NCBI GenBank assembly: GCA_013339765.2
Contig: CM023449.1
Coordinates: forward strand, 36,410,353-36,474,352
DNA: 64,000 bases
Direction: 5' to 3'
Source of the DNA: Haemaphysalis longicornis
Lineage: Eukaryota > Arthropoda > Arachnida > Ixodida > Ixodidae
Both the position numbers and the translations under genes were made by a program. The notes beneath the pieces were generated by a model, which was not told where the DNA came from, ran no database searches, and worked only from the letters and a program-made list of their open reading frames with translations. This document shows, piece by piece, positions 36,213 to 47,695 of the stretch (the stretch's first letter is position 1; each line of letters starts with the position of its first letter).

Positions 36213-38468
36213 GATAGGGATCTGATCTGACAGCACCGTGAATATGCTGTGCCACACACACTGCATGCCCTTTCACGGTAGTTGTTGCGGATGAAACGTC
36301 TGGAAACAGGTAACATTTGTTCCAAGGGATGATCTTGGAACAAATGGGATTATATTTAAGGGATGATCTTTAAGGCAACAATGTAGCGAATAAATGTTAC
36401 TACATTTTTCTGCCTTGTCAGCTGGGGGTGAATATTCCCATTTTTATCGCTGTAGCTACACGACGGAACAAGCAAACCTCTTGAATTAACTTCAACCGAC
36501 AAGATTCGCCCCACTACTGCACCCTCCTCAATCAGCACAATTGTACCCAGAATCTTCGAGCTTGTAGAAGATAATAATAATATACTTAATTAGCATGGGT
36601 AGGCGAAGTAAGTAATGGGTAATGGGTAGGCATGGGTAAGATAATCTGGGTAGGCGAAGCCTTCACATTCTACGATTGAAATGTCGGACATTTGCTGAAA
36701 TCCTGCATAACCGCGAACCACAGCTCAGTTTCCAACGTACGTGCTGACTTCGGCGCTTTCTACACCACTCATACCTCCACTTACGCCAGTTTAATCGCGC
36801 AAAGGCCCATCATTTTGGCAGGACGCAACACAGGTGGGAACCACTGTCATTCATTTGGGTGGTTTTCGGCATGACTTTGGCGTTTTTGGTGCCGACAGAT
36901 GCTCAGGTATGTCAGGGAAAATACGGGGCGCCGCGCCGTCCCTCCGAGTCCACCTGTCTTACGTTATTCTTACAGTTTGACCGTTCATGACGTGTTCGTA
37001 ACAGTTGACGATGTCTGAAGGCTCACAATGAATGTCACAAACGTATGTTTATGGCGTAACCTTGAAGTTTTTCCGCGGAATCGCGCTTTCCCAAGCCTTC
37101 AATCCGTCAGGACCCTTCGGCGCTTTGAAGAAATGCCGCTGCACGGACTTTGCCGCTTCCGAAGCATACCCCGAACGGCAGCCCGGCGCGCAGCACGTCA
37201 ACAAACCGCACCGACACTTCAGAGATACACTAAAATATGTATGCACTCTTACAATATAACTAGAGGGGAAACTGGCGCTGCGATCGTACGCCTCAATGGG
37301 CGTGATGGGTAGTTGTGGATTCGGATTGGCGCTCGATGGCTCGCGGAACTTACTATGGATTGCAGGCAGTTTCGTTTTCGTGTTGTATTTACGTGAACGC
37401 ATTTGCCTAGGCGGGGTGTTGGGAGGAGTGATCAAAAATACGTCTCTCCTTGAACTGCATGCCTCGCATGCACTGACGCCGCCCTGAGTGGAATTTTTTA
37501 TAACCAGAGTTGCGAATTGGGTGGGTTATCAATGCATTGCCGCACAGCGAGCATGTTTGCTGCGTTCCAATTCACGGACAGCTTGGTAGACAGTCTACGA
37601 AGCAGTCTAACCAGACGTCTAAAGGAATGAAATTGGAACGGCGTTGCGGTCGCAACGCAACACCAGCGCAGACGACAGCGTCGGAGCAGACATGTTGAGA
37701 TGAGCAACCCGCAGGTTTCGTAACTAATATTACCGTTGTTATTAGAAACGTTACGTAATTTAAAAATCAGGCAAAGTCATGCTCATCACGAGTAATATAT
37801 ACTAAATATTTAAATAAAGGAATAAGTGTTTTTGTTTCAACATAAAAACGCAAAAAGGTGGCGCTGGCGTCGTTTTTCAGTTTAGACAGGAAGGTAGCCT
37901 GCATCATTGCTGACTTCGATGCTGCCTCCTTGAATCAGTTTTCGTTGACTGCTTCGTTCGAATTGCAACGGTGTCCGCGAAGACGGCAACGAAGCTGTCT
38001 AAACGGTAAATTGGAACGCACCCGTAAACACAAATGACGGCGCTCTGTGCGGCGAAGTTGTCTGCTAATTAGGAGTTGCGGCGCTGCTCCTTCGACAGAG
38101 CAATGCATTGTCAAAGCTGGTCAAAGCTGACGACGGTTGCGAATCACTTGGAACAGCCACACCTTTCGTGCGAACGCCGGCTCCTACGGCGTAGAACAGC
38201 AGCACCGGCGGCTGATAGGAACGCAGCTTGATGTATGTCACTATATAACTTCTCCAAAGGTAATCGGTTTCTTTTTTCTTATGAGCGCAAAAATTATCTT
38301 ACTATTACAAACCACCAGCGCCGAAACTTTTACGTGTAGTTTTGAAAGAAGTCCGCGTCCTGCTGTTGTTGGCGAAAAATGGCAAACCTGCTCCACAAAC
38401 CTTCTCGACTCCGCGTCTGCTTTTTATTTAAACGCGCCGTTTTATTTCGTAAAAAAACAGTTTTAAAT
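36213..38468. other. Unrecognised stretch inside the hAT
   Basis: No gene or repeat recognised apart from short direct repeats (GGGTAGGC/GTAATGGG motifs near 36597-36655). Confidence 0.4.
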
Positions 38469-38538
38469 GCAGAGCATTTCTTTGATTGATTGATTGATTG
38501 TAGGGTTTAACGCGCCAACGCAAGCAGAGCATTTCTTT
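38469..38538 (-). repeat. Severely 5'-truncated SINE with 15 bp target duplication
   Basis: GCAGAGCATTTCTTT is present at 38469-38483 and again at 38524-38538. Between them are only 40 bp: the TGATTGATTG tail followed by TAGGGTTTAACGCG, the last bases of the Ruka-like SINE in minus orientation. This marks an insertion that aborted very early in reverse transcription. Confidence 0.85.
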
Positions 38539-38681
38539 AACTCACATGTAGCGTCCGCCGTGCGTCCGCAACAGCTCAGCGCGCAGGCGCGCCCTCTCCC
38601 CCACTCCTCCTCTCCCGCATCACGCTACCCTCCTCGCTCTCAACAACAGGTCCGCACCCCTCCTCCTACACTGTATAAAAA

Positions 38682-39000
38682 AATAATACTTACCGACGCC
38701 TGGTTTCGATCCCACGACCCTGCGGGCGGAACGCAAGGTACATGGTGCTCTACCCACTGCGCCACAAAACCGACACAGAATGGAAGGCTACGAACGCGCC
38801 TTATATCCTTGACTCATTCAAACTACGTCAAGAAGCTGCTGATACAACGCATTCACTACCTGTGGGCGGAACGCGAGGTACATGGTGCTCTTCCCACTGC
38901 GCCACAAAACCGACACAGAATGAAAGGCTACGAACGCGCCTTATATCCTTGACTCATTCAAACTACATCAAGAAGCTGCTGATACAACGCATTCACTACC
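38682..39000 (-). repeat. tRNA-derived SINE-like head and two 140 bp tandem units
   Basis: On the minus strand TGGCGCAGTGGGTAGAGCA matches a polymerase III A box and GGGATCGAAACC a B box, followed by a T-run near 38680-38688. The segment starting GCGGGCGGAACGC is tandemly doubled with an exact 140 bp period (38721-38860 and 38861-39000), so the A-box part is present twice while the B box occurs once. It is probably a tRNA-derived SINE with a duplicated body rather than a tRNA gene. Confidence 0.6.
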
Positions 39001-39550
39001 ACCAACTTTCCAAACACTAAACGTTAGCGCAATACACCCACCCCCTATGCGACGCATTTACTCGAGTCCCCCTCGAGGGGAGTTTTTCGTCACTAACTTT
39101 CTTGTTTGCCATGTAATTTATAAACGGAGAACCGGGCAATAAGAGCTTTTTTGTCAAAAAACACAATTTGAGCAGCCATAAGCCCGTTGTGATCCTAAGC
39201 AATCAGGATCCAGAACTACCCATCATTCCCATTGAAGCGTAAGCGCCGCTGCCATGTTCGCGTTGACACTAGCGCCAGTTTCCCCTCTAGTTATTTGTAT
39301 GAAACTCTATGGTATGCACAATGACAGCACAGAGCTAAGGCGCTAATACAGGCGTGATGGACCTGCGAGCACCAACAGCACAGCGAAAACACATGGCCGG
39401 GGCGAGCCTCGCTCCCCAAACTAGATCTGAACGCAACGCCAGCGCCACCTCTCGGAATGGCGACAAAATGGTGCCGCCTCTCGAGGCGCAGTTTGCAAAC
39501 CACTTTCCTCCATGTTGCAAACTGACCTAATCTAAAAACGTTGGGTATAC

Positions 39551-41345
39551 CATGGAGGAAGAAAAAGTTAGGAGACGGCATGACGTCACGCAGCTAGCCT
39601 TCGCAAGCCCACCGCTATACCACCGCCGTTGAAGCCGCTCCCTCCGCCGTTTCCCTTTCTCAAGCCGCCGGAGTCGGCCCAGCACGTGACCATGGCCGGC
39701 TGGGCCGGCGGCGGCGGTGGTCTCCGACTCCACCGCATCTCTCGTGTTTGGTTGGCGGTAGCTTTTCCCCGTCCTTCCTGTATTCGTCTGCTCGGTGATC
39801 TCATGCCCGCGTGCGTGCGGGCGGGAGTGCCGCGTACGTGCGAAAGTCCAAAGCCGTGTAAAAAAAAAAACCATCATATAGCTGGCTTTGCGACAACTGG
39901 CCGCAGAGTAGTTTCGAGCAGACGAAATTGAGAGCACGAACCCCACCGCGCGCTCTCGCGGCGCGTGGCGGCGCGGTGGGGTCACGTGGTGCAGTGACGC
40001 CCTGGGCCGGCTTCGATTTTACTTTTTATGCATAGGCTTCACGTTTCTCCGGTGGCGCCGTCTCCTAACCATGGAGGAAGAAAAATGTTAGGGGGAGCAT
40101 GACGTCAGGCGGCCCAGCTTCGGCAAGCCAACCTCCTCTGAAGCCGCTTTCCCCTCTCTTCGGGCTCCTCCCGCGCAATGCATTATGGAAAATCCACCAC
40201 GCTCAGGCCCGCGGTAGCATTTAGTGGCTCCGGCTGGCTGCCGGTGGAGATAGATGCGAGCGCCGTCGCCGAAGGCGCCGTACAAGATTGTTCGCCAGCG
40301 TTGCGCTCCAAGCTTCGTATCGTGGAAGTACTGCCGCTGTCGCTGTTCAAAACAAGGCGAGACTTCGATCGCATTCTTACGAAGCACCCTCACGAGCTGC
40401 AAGCCGAATTTCACTTCTGACGTTGGATCGCTCGAACGCGCCGCCGTAAACATTCACAAGCATGGAGCGGCCTACAGCTGCGCGGTGTTTGCCAGGTGTG
40501 CTGTGACGTTTGCGTTTGGAATTCTGCTGAGTTATCGCGCGTAACGAGTGTCGTGTCGGCAGGGAGGTGGTAAGACTAGCTTTGTTTTCGCTCGCGCGCG
40601 CTTTTGCATACGTTCGCCTTTTCGGTGCTCCGGTGTGGTGGTACGTTTTTATCTACTTCAGTGCACTGGAAAACAGAGGATTCAGAACCCTTATGTTGGG
40701 TGTGACCACCTCGCGTCGCAAGCAGTACGCCGGCTGTTTGTCCGCTGAGGACCGCTCGATCGGTGCGATACGTATATGAAAAAAAAAAAAACGAATGCTA
40801 GATTACGCCTGGGAGGGACCTTGCTGAATTGTGGACTGACTGACTGCGCCTTGGCAATAAATGGTTAAAGAAAGGGTTGAAATGGTTGATCTATTCAACT
40901 TTGCCTGAACGGCAAAGTTGAAAAGATCATCTCCACATCTGCACGCGGCGGCGGCACACAACTCTCCGGCTGCGGCGTGAACTTCGACGGGTCCGAAAGC
41001 TCAGTAAACAAAGATGTTTTCTGCCTCTACCGTCCGACCACTTTGCCCGCACGATCAGGCCGCTGCGCGTTTCGGGTTGCAGGCAGAGCTGCGCGCAACG
41101 ACTCGTCGCCGAAACTCGAATACGCGAACGGCCCGGCAACCAAACGGATAGACGCACGCACGCACGCAGCGTCGGCGAAGAGCCACATGAGGCGCAAAAA
41201 ACTACCGCTTGCCTGTCACGTGAATAGAACATCTCCCATCAGTCTTTCCTTTTTTATTTTTTATGACTAGGCTTCACGATTGTCACGTGACGCTCCCTCC
41301 TAAACTGTTCTTTCCTCCATGCTCCTAACTTTTCCTTCCTCCATG
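39551..41345. mobile_element. CATGGAGGA-ended element, composite (family H)
   Basis: Outer tips read CATGGAGGAAGAAAAAG on the left and, inverted, CATGGAGGAAGGAAAAG on the right. GGGTATAC flanks both sides (39543-39550 and 41346-41353), an 8 bp duplication. Further internal tips of the same type occur at about 40070 and 41319, so the block is probably two or more copies nested or joined. The interior is CpG-rich and has no recognised transposase. An 8 bp duplication fits hAT or P-type transposases; if one adjacent base is included it is 9 bp, which would fit Mutator-like elements. Confidence 0.6.
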
Positions 41346-41497
41346 GGGTATACCTACGGCGCATTGTGGCCAGACTGGGAAAAAGATTTGGCCAAAGATG
41401 GGTGCGTTTTCGGGAGATTTTGTTTCGGTCGTACAATCGTACAAAACCATGAAAATTCAGGAGTCTCCCGGAAAATTCGGGAAACCTGGCAGGTATG

Positions 41498-41876
41498 CGA
41501 TGCGTACTGCTGTTGGTACCGCGCACTATGCTTGTCTTAGCTGCACAGCACTGCGACAGTGTCTTGGGTGACTGTATTCGTCAAGCGAACAATATGTTTC
41601 ACGAAATGAATTTTTTCTACCTTGACAAAATTAAGCCGAGTACAAATAGGGTCAAAAACAAAGCAAAGGCAGAAAACGGCCCACCGGGGTATGGTGGTGC
41701 CATCTAGGTTTACTAACGGTAAGCATGCTCCGATTTGGCGGGAGAATCGAAGTTTTAACTTACATTGATTAATTTGTCAGTGAACAAAGCATGATTGCTT
41801 CCGGACAAGCACTGGGGACACTACAAAACATGAAATATTTTGAATGAAACAAACGTAGTTTGTCTGCATGGCCCCT
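41498..41876 (+). mobile_element. Family A copy A2, right half
   Basis: Picks up the family A sequence at CGATGCGTACTGCTG exactly where 31256 stopped and runs to the right tip (TTTGTCTGCATGGCCCCT). TCAA at 41877-41880 is a decayed TTAA flank. Joined to 30917-31256 it forms one copy of about 715 bp. Confidence 0.85.
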
Positions 41877-41880
41877 TCAA

Positions 41881-43553
41881 TGCTGTGGCAATTGGCCCTT
41901 TGTTTCTGATACAACCGAACCTTCACCATCCATTTGGTATCCCAATTAACGTTATAAGTTTCTTTTTTTTTCTTTTTTGCATCCCAAGCTGATCATTTGT
42001 GCCGTCCACTACATTGATGGATCGTGACATAGGTGATTCCTACCAGCTCATCTCAAAAGGTTTTCGGGAATGCACCCCAAGTAATTCAAAATTTCCCTTT
42101 CGCAATTTTGGAAAAGCATTCAAGGGTATACTGGAACTGTTTATATGACCACATTGTTTCGGAAGCCTGCCGAAACCACTGCACTGTGGAAAAATGAGTG
42201 CCTGGAGACACGCTACGGATGGTGCCTTGGCCATTAGCCTTTAGCATGCTAACTGGCCACAATAACTGCGCTAGCCAACCGAACATGGTCCAGTTGAACA
42301 GGCCCAATAGCGCCCGAAGATGTTAAAAAGAAAATTTTCGTTGCAACTAGCAAAATTCACTTCAGTCTATTTTTCTTTGTCATTATTACACATTGTTATG
42401 ATGTTTGGCTCACTCAGCAATGCGTTAGCACACTGCTTGTGCAGCTGTCAACAGGAATTTTCGGAATGCCCTTGGGGTACACAAATCTTGTGTGTCGAAA
42501 AAACACAGTTTCAGCAGGCACTGCGCATTCCCCCCAACCCCACCAGCCGAACAGGCAGGCTGTAGTAGCTCGATGTTGTCAGGCACATCTTTTGCTGCAA
42601 CATTGTGAGCACCAGCAGTTCAGCAGTGCATGTACTATAGCCGAAAATGTCTCGCACATTCCAACAACAAAAGGGGGGAGAGAGCTGGAAAGAGAAACAT
42701 TAGAAAAAAAATTTAAAAAGAAGCTCACTGATCCGTCCACTGTCTGTAGTCGAACTTGACCTGCTGTCCTCCCTGAAATGTGCATAAGTGCAAGGCTTGT
42801 ATCAGCAACACCATAGTATAGATCTGTTCAGAAGCACTGTGGCCGCATAACTTATGGCCCCACAAACTTGGTGATCACAGTCAAGCACTGGTGGTAACGT
42901 AGAGATCACCAGTGCGAAATATACGGGACCGCAAATATAACCCGGATGCGCTAACTTGCAGGGAACGGTGGTGCCGCATTTGCAAATCGCTGAAAAAAGT
43001 TATTCGAACACACCTTGTAGACTCGAAGGCTGCAAGGTCCCTCTCAACCGATGATTGAGAGGGACCTCTGGGAACTGCCGTTTTGTTTTGTTTCCCTCTG
43101 GCAACTGCAGTTTTGTTTCCCTCTTGCAACCAAACAGGCAACTGCAGTTGGGAGTTGTCAGTCCTATTAAAAACTGAAATACTACGAAGAGCATAAAGAT
43201 AAAGCTGCGGGCACGGGCCGCAGTTTTGCTATTAGTGACTTTCGCGCCAGCAGGTACTACCATGTAATTGTGTGGCAAGGTGAGATGTAGCTGTCATTCC
43301 ACCCAGAAACAACTGGCTTTTGTGCATTATCGCCACGATTTCTTTTGTTTGTCTGATTACCAACATTTACCGTAACAGTTGCAGGCGATCTTTGTTTGGT
43401 AGAAGCGCATAAAAAAATGAAAGGAATAAACATGCCGGGGGAGAGGGGGGGGGGGTCAGAAAATCATTAGTACTCACATTAAAAGCATGCTGCAAATCCA
43501 ACATTGTAAAAACTGAAAAAAATAAGCCTGGCATCACAGATGCATTTTCGCAT
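41881..43553. other. Unrecognised stretch with a 12 bp hairpin
   Basis: A perfect inverted repeat GGTCCCTCTCAA lies at 43036-43047 and 43055-43066. Next to it TTTTGTTTCCCTCTGGCAACTG-like units recur loosely. A run of ten or more Gs occurs near 43445. No gene recognised. Confidence 0.45.
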
Positions 43554-43555
43554 TA

Positions 43556-44013
43556 CCGTATTTTCGCGCGTATCACCCGCACCCAAAATGCAAAAATTTC
43601 AGTGCCAAAGTAGGGTTGCGAATAATACGCGGGTTTTTTCTTTTGGTGCAGCTGCACGGCAATGCCCGTTGTTTCGTGAAGCTCCTACGCAGTAACACCG
43701 GCTAAGCTTTCCATGGCAGCGACTGCGCCATACATACAAGGACAAGGAAGAAAAAACAAGGACGAGCGCAATCTAATAACTGAATTGTACTAGTGAATTG
43801 TTACTTTTGCCTTGCAGTCAGCGTATCCTACTTGCTAAATATGCTTTTTCAGTCTGCATAGTATGTGATGTGCTGCTTGAGCAATAGCATTGGTACAGCC
43901 TTTCCTGTATCAAATGTGCGGGCAATGAGCGAGGATTCTTTTACATTTCCCGGCGGGCTGAAAGTGGGGGTGCGGAATATATGCAGGGACGGGTTATACG
44001 AGCGAAAATACGG
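43556..44013. mobile_element. TA-flanked MITE, family G copy 1
   Basis: Left tip CCGTATTTTCGCGCGTAT and inverted right tip CCGTATTTTCGCTCGTAT, each flanked by TA (43554-43555 and 44014-44015). The interior matches 45695-46184. TA target and tip style suggest a Tc1/mariner-pogo derived MITE. Confidence 0.82.
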
Positions 44014-44015
44014 TA

Positions 44016-45692
44016 CTCTGGCCATCCGCCTTTACTTCGAAACATGATTACTAGGGTGCAGCAGAAACGTGCCACATACATCACGCATATAATGTATGAA
44101 TACAAAATTTGCGGGGGGAAATTAATGGGACGCGACAAGCTTGTGTGTTCTCGCAGTTTAAAAAATGCCGATATTCCAAGGGTGTTCCTTGCTACTTGGC
44201 CTACTCAAATGCGTACAGCACTTTCATCCCTGATATTTACAACTTTCTGCAAATGCACGCCCCTAGGGCAATTTTCACGCACCCTATTGTGGCCGAGTCC
44301 AAAAGTAGCTGTTTCAGTAGCCTTTTTCTGAACGTGAAAGAATTTAAGAGTATCACAAAGTTCTAACTGCACTACCTTTTTCCTAACTAGTGATATTGCT
44401 TGCGGATGTACGCAACACTGACAACAAAACTGCTGTTAACATTATCAAATTTAAGGGCTCTGCAATTGTGCCGTTTTTTTACCGTTTCAATGCAAAAATT
44501 ATTATTTTTGTAATCCCAGGCTGCGTTGTACGAACGAGTGTGGCCACGGCAACAGTTGAGCAACTTCGAGCTAACGGTCGCATAGCCCAACCAGCCTACC
44601 CGTTTCAGTACCCGGGGCGCACGTTCACCCCATGGTCATTTGAGTAGTGTTACTGTTTAGCCACCTAGATTTTGGCATTAAACATCACTTCGCGTACATG
44701 AAGTGTTATTAGTCGCGTGCTATTGCAACCATGCAGTCCTGCAGCTATTGGGCACTGCCTGAACAGGCCGCGGCGCTGCAGCAAAGCTCGCAACTTTCGT
44801 GCCGACCGTTCCATCCCAGAGGCTCGCGATCGCGCTTCGAAGCACATGCAACACCTCGCAAAAATCTCAAACCATATCCCCGCGTTAACGTCACTGTTCA
44901 GAGCCACAACAGATAGAATGAATAGACTGGAACCCAGTTGATAGCGTAAAATAAACCAGGTAAGTTGTCGGTAGCAGTAGCAACCGGATCAGGCGGCGGC
45001 CATGTTTGTAGCCACAGCGATGCCCAATCAGGAAGGCCGTTTCAGCGGACCCGGACGGAAAGCCAATCGCGTTTTAAAGCTATTGTTTGCTTCATTTCAG
45101 TCTTTTTATTTGTGCCATTTCTGTGTTTGCGATTGACGGTCAATAAAAGCGGTGACCGGGATGCGGGAGGCTTTCGTCCCCGCCGGAACTGGCATGAGCA
45201 TCAAAATCCGTGCCTTTCAGGCTCTTGTGGAGCAGCTTGGCGCAATTTTCGCAATTTTCATGCTTTTGGAGCAGCTTGGCGCAGGCAAATGGAATTGTAT
45301 CAAAAAGGCGCAATATGCGCAGCTGTCTCACCCCTGTGAAGACGTCGGCAAAGCCAGTACTGCCAGGGGATCCCGAATGCCACACTGTGCGAGCTGTGAT
45401 GCGACAATTTGCCGAACGCCCACTTCAGAGGCGGCAAGGCTGCCTGGTGCCTAAAAAACAATGCAAACAAAAAGATGACCTTACAAAACAAAAGTTCATG
45501 GAAGAAAACACAGCAAACCTACAATGCACACAGCCGCAGCCCCTAGCTGCAAGAACAAAACAAAACAAAAACAAACAAAAAGCTTTAAATAATGCTGAAT
45601 CGAAAACAGCATGAGCTGTGTGCTGTGAAGAAGCAGGTTAATATTTAAGTGGACAGTCGATCTCGGATATATCGAACCAGGATACATTGAAT
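44016..45692. other. Unrecognised stretch
   Basis: Contains CpG-rich sequence around 44980-45060 and a doubled motif TGGAGCAGCTTGGCGCA at about 45228 and 45269. CAGTCGATCTCGGATATATC near 45654 resembles a pogo-type transposon tip that may bracket the family G copy downstream. No gene recognised. Confidence 0.4.
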
Positions 45693-45694
45693 TA

Positions 45695-46184
45695 CCTTCT
45701 TTTCGCACGTATAACCCGCACCAAAACATGAAAATTTCAGTGGCAAAGTAGGGGTGCGGATAATATAATACGAGGTTTTTTTTCTTTAGTACAGCTTCAC
45801 GGCAAGCCGCGTTGTGCCGTGAAGCTTCTACGCCGTAGCACTGACTAAGCCTTCCATGGCAGCGATTGCGGAAAACATACAAGGACAAGCAAGACCTTCT
45901 GTACAACAGTGACGACTACTAGTCAAGTGATAGCTCTAGCGAGAGCAGGGATACTGAGCGAATTGCGACTTTCGCGTTGCAGTCAGTGTATTCTACTTGC
46001 TAAATACATATACGCTTTTTTTCGTTTGCATAGTATGTGATGTGTTGTTTGAGCAGTAACTTTGGTGCAGCCCTTCCTGTATCAAATGGCCGGCAATGCG
46101 CGAGGATCTTTTTTTCTTTTCCGGTGGGCTGAAAGTGGGAGTGCGGATTATATGCAGGGGCGGGTTATATGCGCGAAAATATGG
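45695..46184. mobile_element. TA-flanked MITE, family G copy 2
   Basis: Matches copy 1 along its length, with tips CCTTCTTTTCGCACGTAT (left, two changes) and inverted right tip CCATATTTTCGCGCATAT. TA flanks at 45693-45694 and 46185-46186. The sequences on either side (TATATCGAAC on both) suggest it landed within another small inverted-repeat element. Confidence 0.8.
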
Positions 46185-46414
46185 TATTGCCTATATCGAA
46201 CAGCCCAAACATTTCCCTGGAAATCCCGTGTGAAAGTACAGCTCTTTTGTACGCGTGTATCGAACTATCGTCTACCGTCACATTACATACATCGAACGCT
46301 ATGCCACAAGTGCACACAGAAGTGCACTTCTCCTGTTGAAGTTGTGGGCAATGCTGATGACTCCTTGCGCATCGTGTCACATGGGTGGCCTTTTTTTTAA
46401 TTTTTAATTTTTAA

Positions 46415-46977
46415 GTTAACTCTGTGAAACTTGTCAGTCTTCCTTCCTTTTTTCCACTGATTTCAAATATGCCATTTTTTAGTAAGTCAATTATTTACCA
46501 AGGTAATTATAGATATTAGTCCTTTTTGGAGGAACAATGGGCAAAACATTGCTAGTCATTAAACCGTAATCTTAATATTTTCCAATATTATGAACCCTGG
46601 TGAACGCAATAAGATAATCGGTTTTTTTTATGCACCACTTGGAACTAATTTTACAGCTCTTTAAACCTTGGAGGCACCAGTGGCAAGGAACCATTTCAAA
46701 TGTCCATTTCAAACACCAATGTTTATTGAGCAGTAAAATTGGTTCCACGTGGTGCATAAAAAAAACACCGATTCTCTCATTGCCCACACCAGGCTTCAGA
46801 GTATCGGAAAATGTAAAGATTACAGTTGTATGGCTAACACTGTTTTTCTATGGTTCCTCCAAAAATGACTAATTATATCAATTGTCTCGGTAACTAATTG
46901 ACTTACTAAAAAAATGATGGCATATTTGAAATCAAACGAAAAAGTACAGAAAAATGGTGAGGTTTCACAGAGTTTAC
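46415..46977. mobile_element. TTAA-flanked foldback element, family F copy 1
   Basis: The whole 563 bp is one long inverted repeat. Tips GTTAACTCTGTGAAAC and, inverted, GTAAACTCTGTGAAAC are flanked by TTAA (46411-46414 and 46978-46981). Near the centre ATGCACCACTTGGAAC pairs with GTTCCACGTGGTGCAT. No coding sequence. Same family at 49696-50393. Confidence 0.82.
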
Positions 46978-47032
46978 TTAAGTCAAAGTAAGCTGTTTTA
47001 AGAGCAGTGTCCCCACTTAATACTTGCTGAGG

Positions 47033-47268
47033 CAACCGCCGCGGTGGCTCAGTGGCTAAGGCGTTTTGCTGCTGAGCACGAGGTCGCGAGTTTGACTCCC
47101 GGCCGCGGCGGCCGCTTTTCTGATGGAGGCGAAAAGCAAAAACGCCCGTGTATACGAGATTTCGGCGCACGTTAAAGATCCCCAGGTAGTCAAAATTAAT
47201 CCACAGTCTTCCACTACGGCGCGCCTCATCGCCTGCGTTGCGTCAGAGCTTTAAACCCTACGATCATA
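47033..47268 (+). repeat. Ruka-like tRNA-derived SINE with 14 bp target duplication
   Basis: Full-length copy: head GCGGTGGCTCAGTGGCTAAG (A box) and GAGTTTGACTCCCGGCC (B-box region), body with GAGGCGAAAAGCAAAAACG and GTTAAAGATCCCC, end TTTAAACCCTACGATCAT. AATACTTGCTGAGG is present at 47019-47032 and 47269-47282, a clean target duplication from LINE-driven insertion. Confidence 0.9.
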
Positions 47269-47695
47269 AATACTTGCTGAGGAACTCTATGCTCGACCCC
47301 TGCCATGACAGGCCTGCTCGGTGAGCTAGCATGGGAATAGCCTCCTGGCAACGAGAACGCAGGGTGATGGGATGAAAAAGGGGGAGGAGGGGAAACCGAT
47401 GGGTGGCGTTGTGACACAGAAGCAGGCTAAGGCCCCTAAAATAAAAGAGGTAGCGCCAATCTGTGATCTCGCCTTTAGGGGCTTTAGCGGCGGCTCTGCT
47501 GGCATGGAGACCGGTGCAGCATGGTGCGTGTTTCGTTCGCGACGGCGTGCCTCCGGAGCTCAGGTCACGAAATGAACACAAGAATTCGGATTTAGCGACG
47601 AAGGCGTACACCATTAGACAGGTAGAGTCTAGTAAAATGTATTCGTTGCTCACAGAGGCATTTGAAATTCGAAATTCCTTGCAGCACGTTTTAGG

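Larger units (their letters stand above)
31257..41497 (-). mobile_element. 10.2 kb hAT transposon inserted in family A copy A2
   Basis: The first 20 bases (31257-31276) and the inverted last 20 bases (41478-41497) are identical, beginning CATACCTGCCAGGTTTC. The sequence CGATGC is present directly outside both ends (31251-31256 and 41498-41503), a target duplication of at least 6 bp; hAT elements typically make 8 bp, so two bases may have changed. The interrupted family A copy continues on both sides, which proves the interval was inserted. A hAT transposase relic lies on the minus strand at the left end, with its C terminus about 300 bp from the left tip, the expected layout. The remaining 7.5 kb contains later insertions: SINEs, a TA-flanked MITE, a CATGGAGGA-ended element and tandem repeats. 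The transposase is dead, so the copy is not autonomous. Confidence 0.88.
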
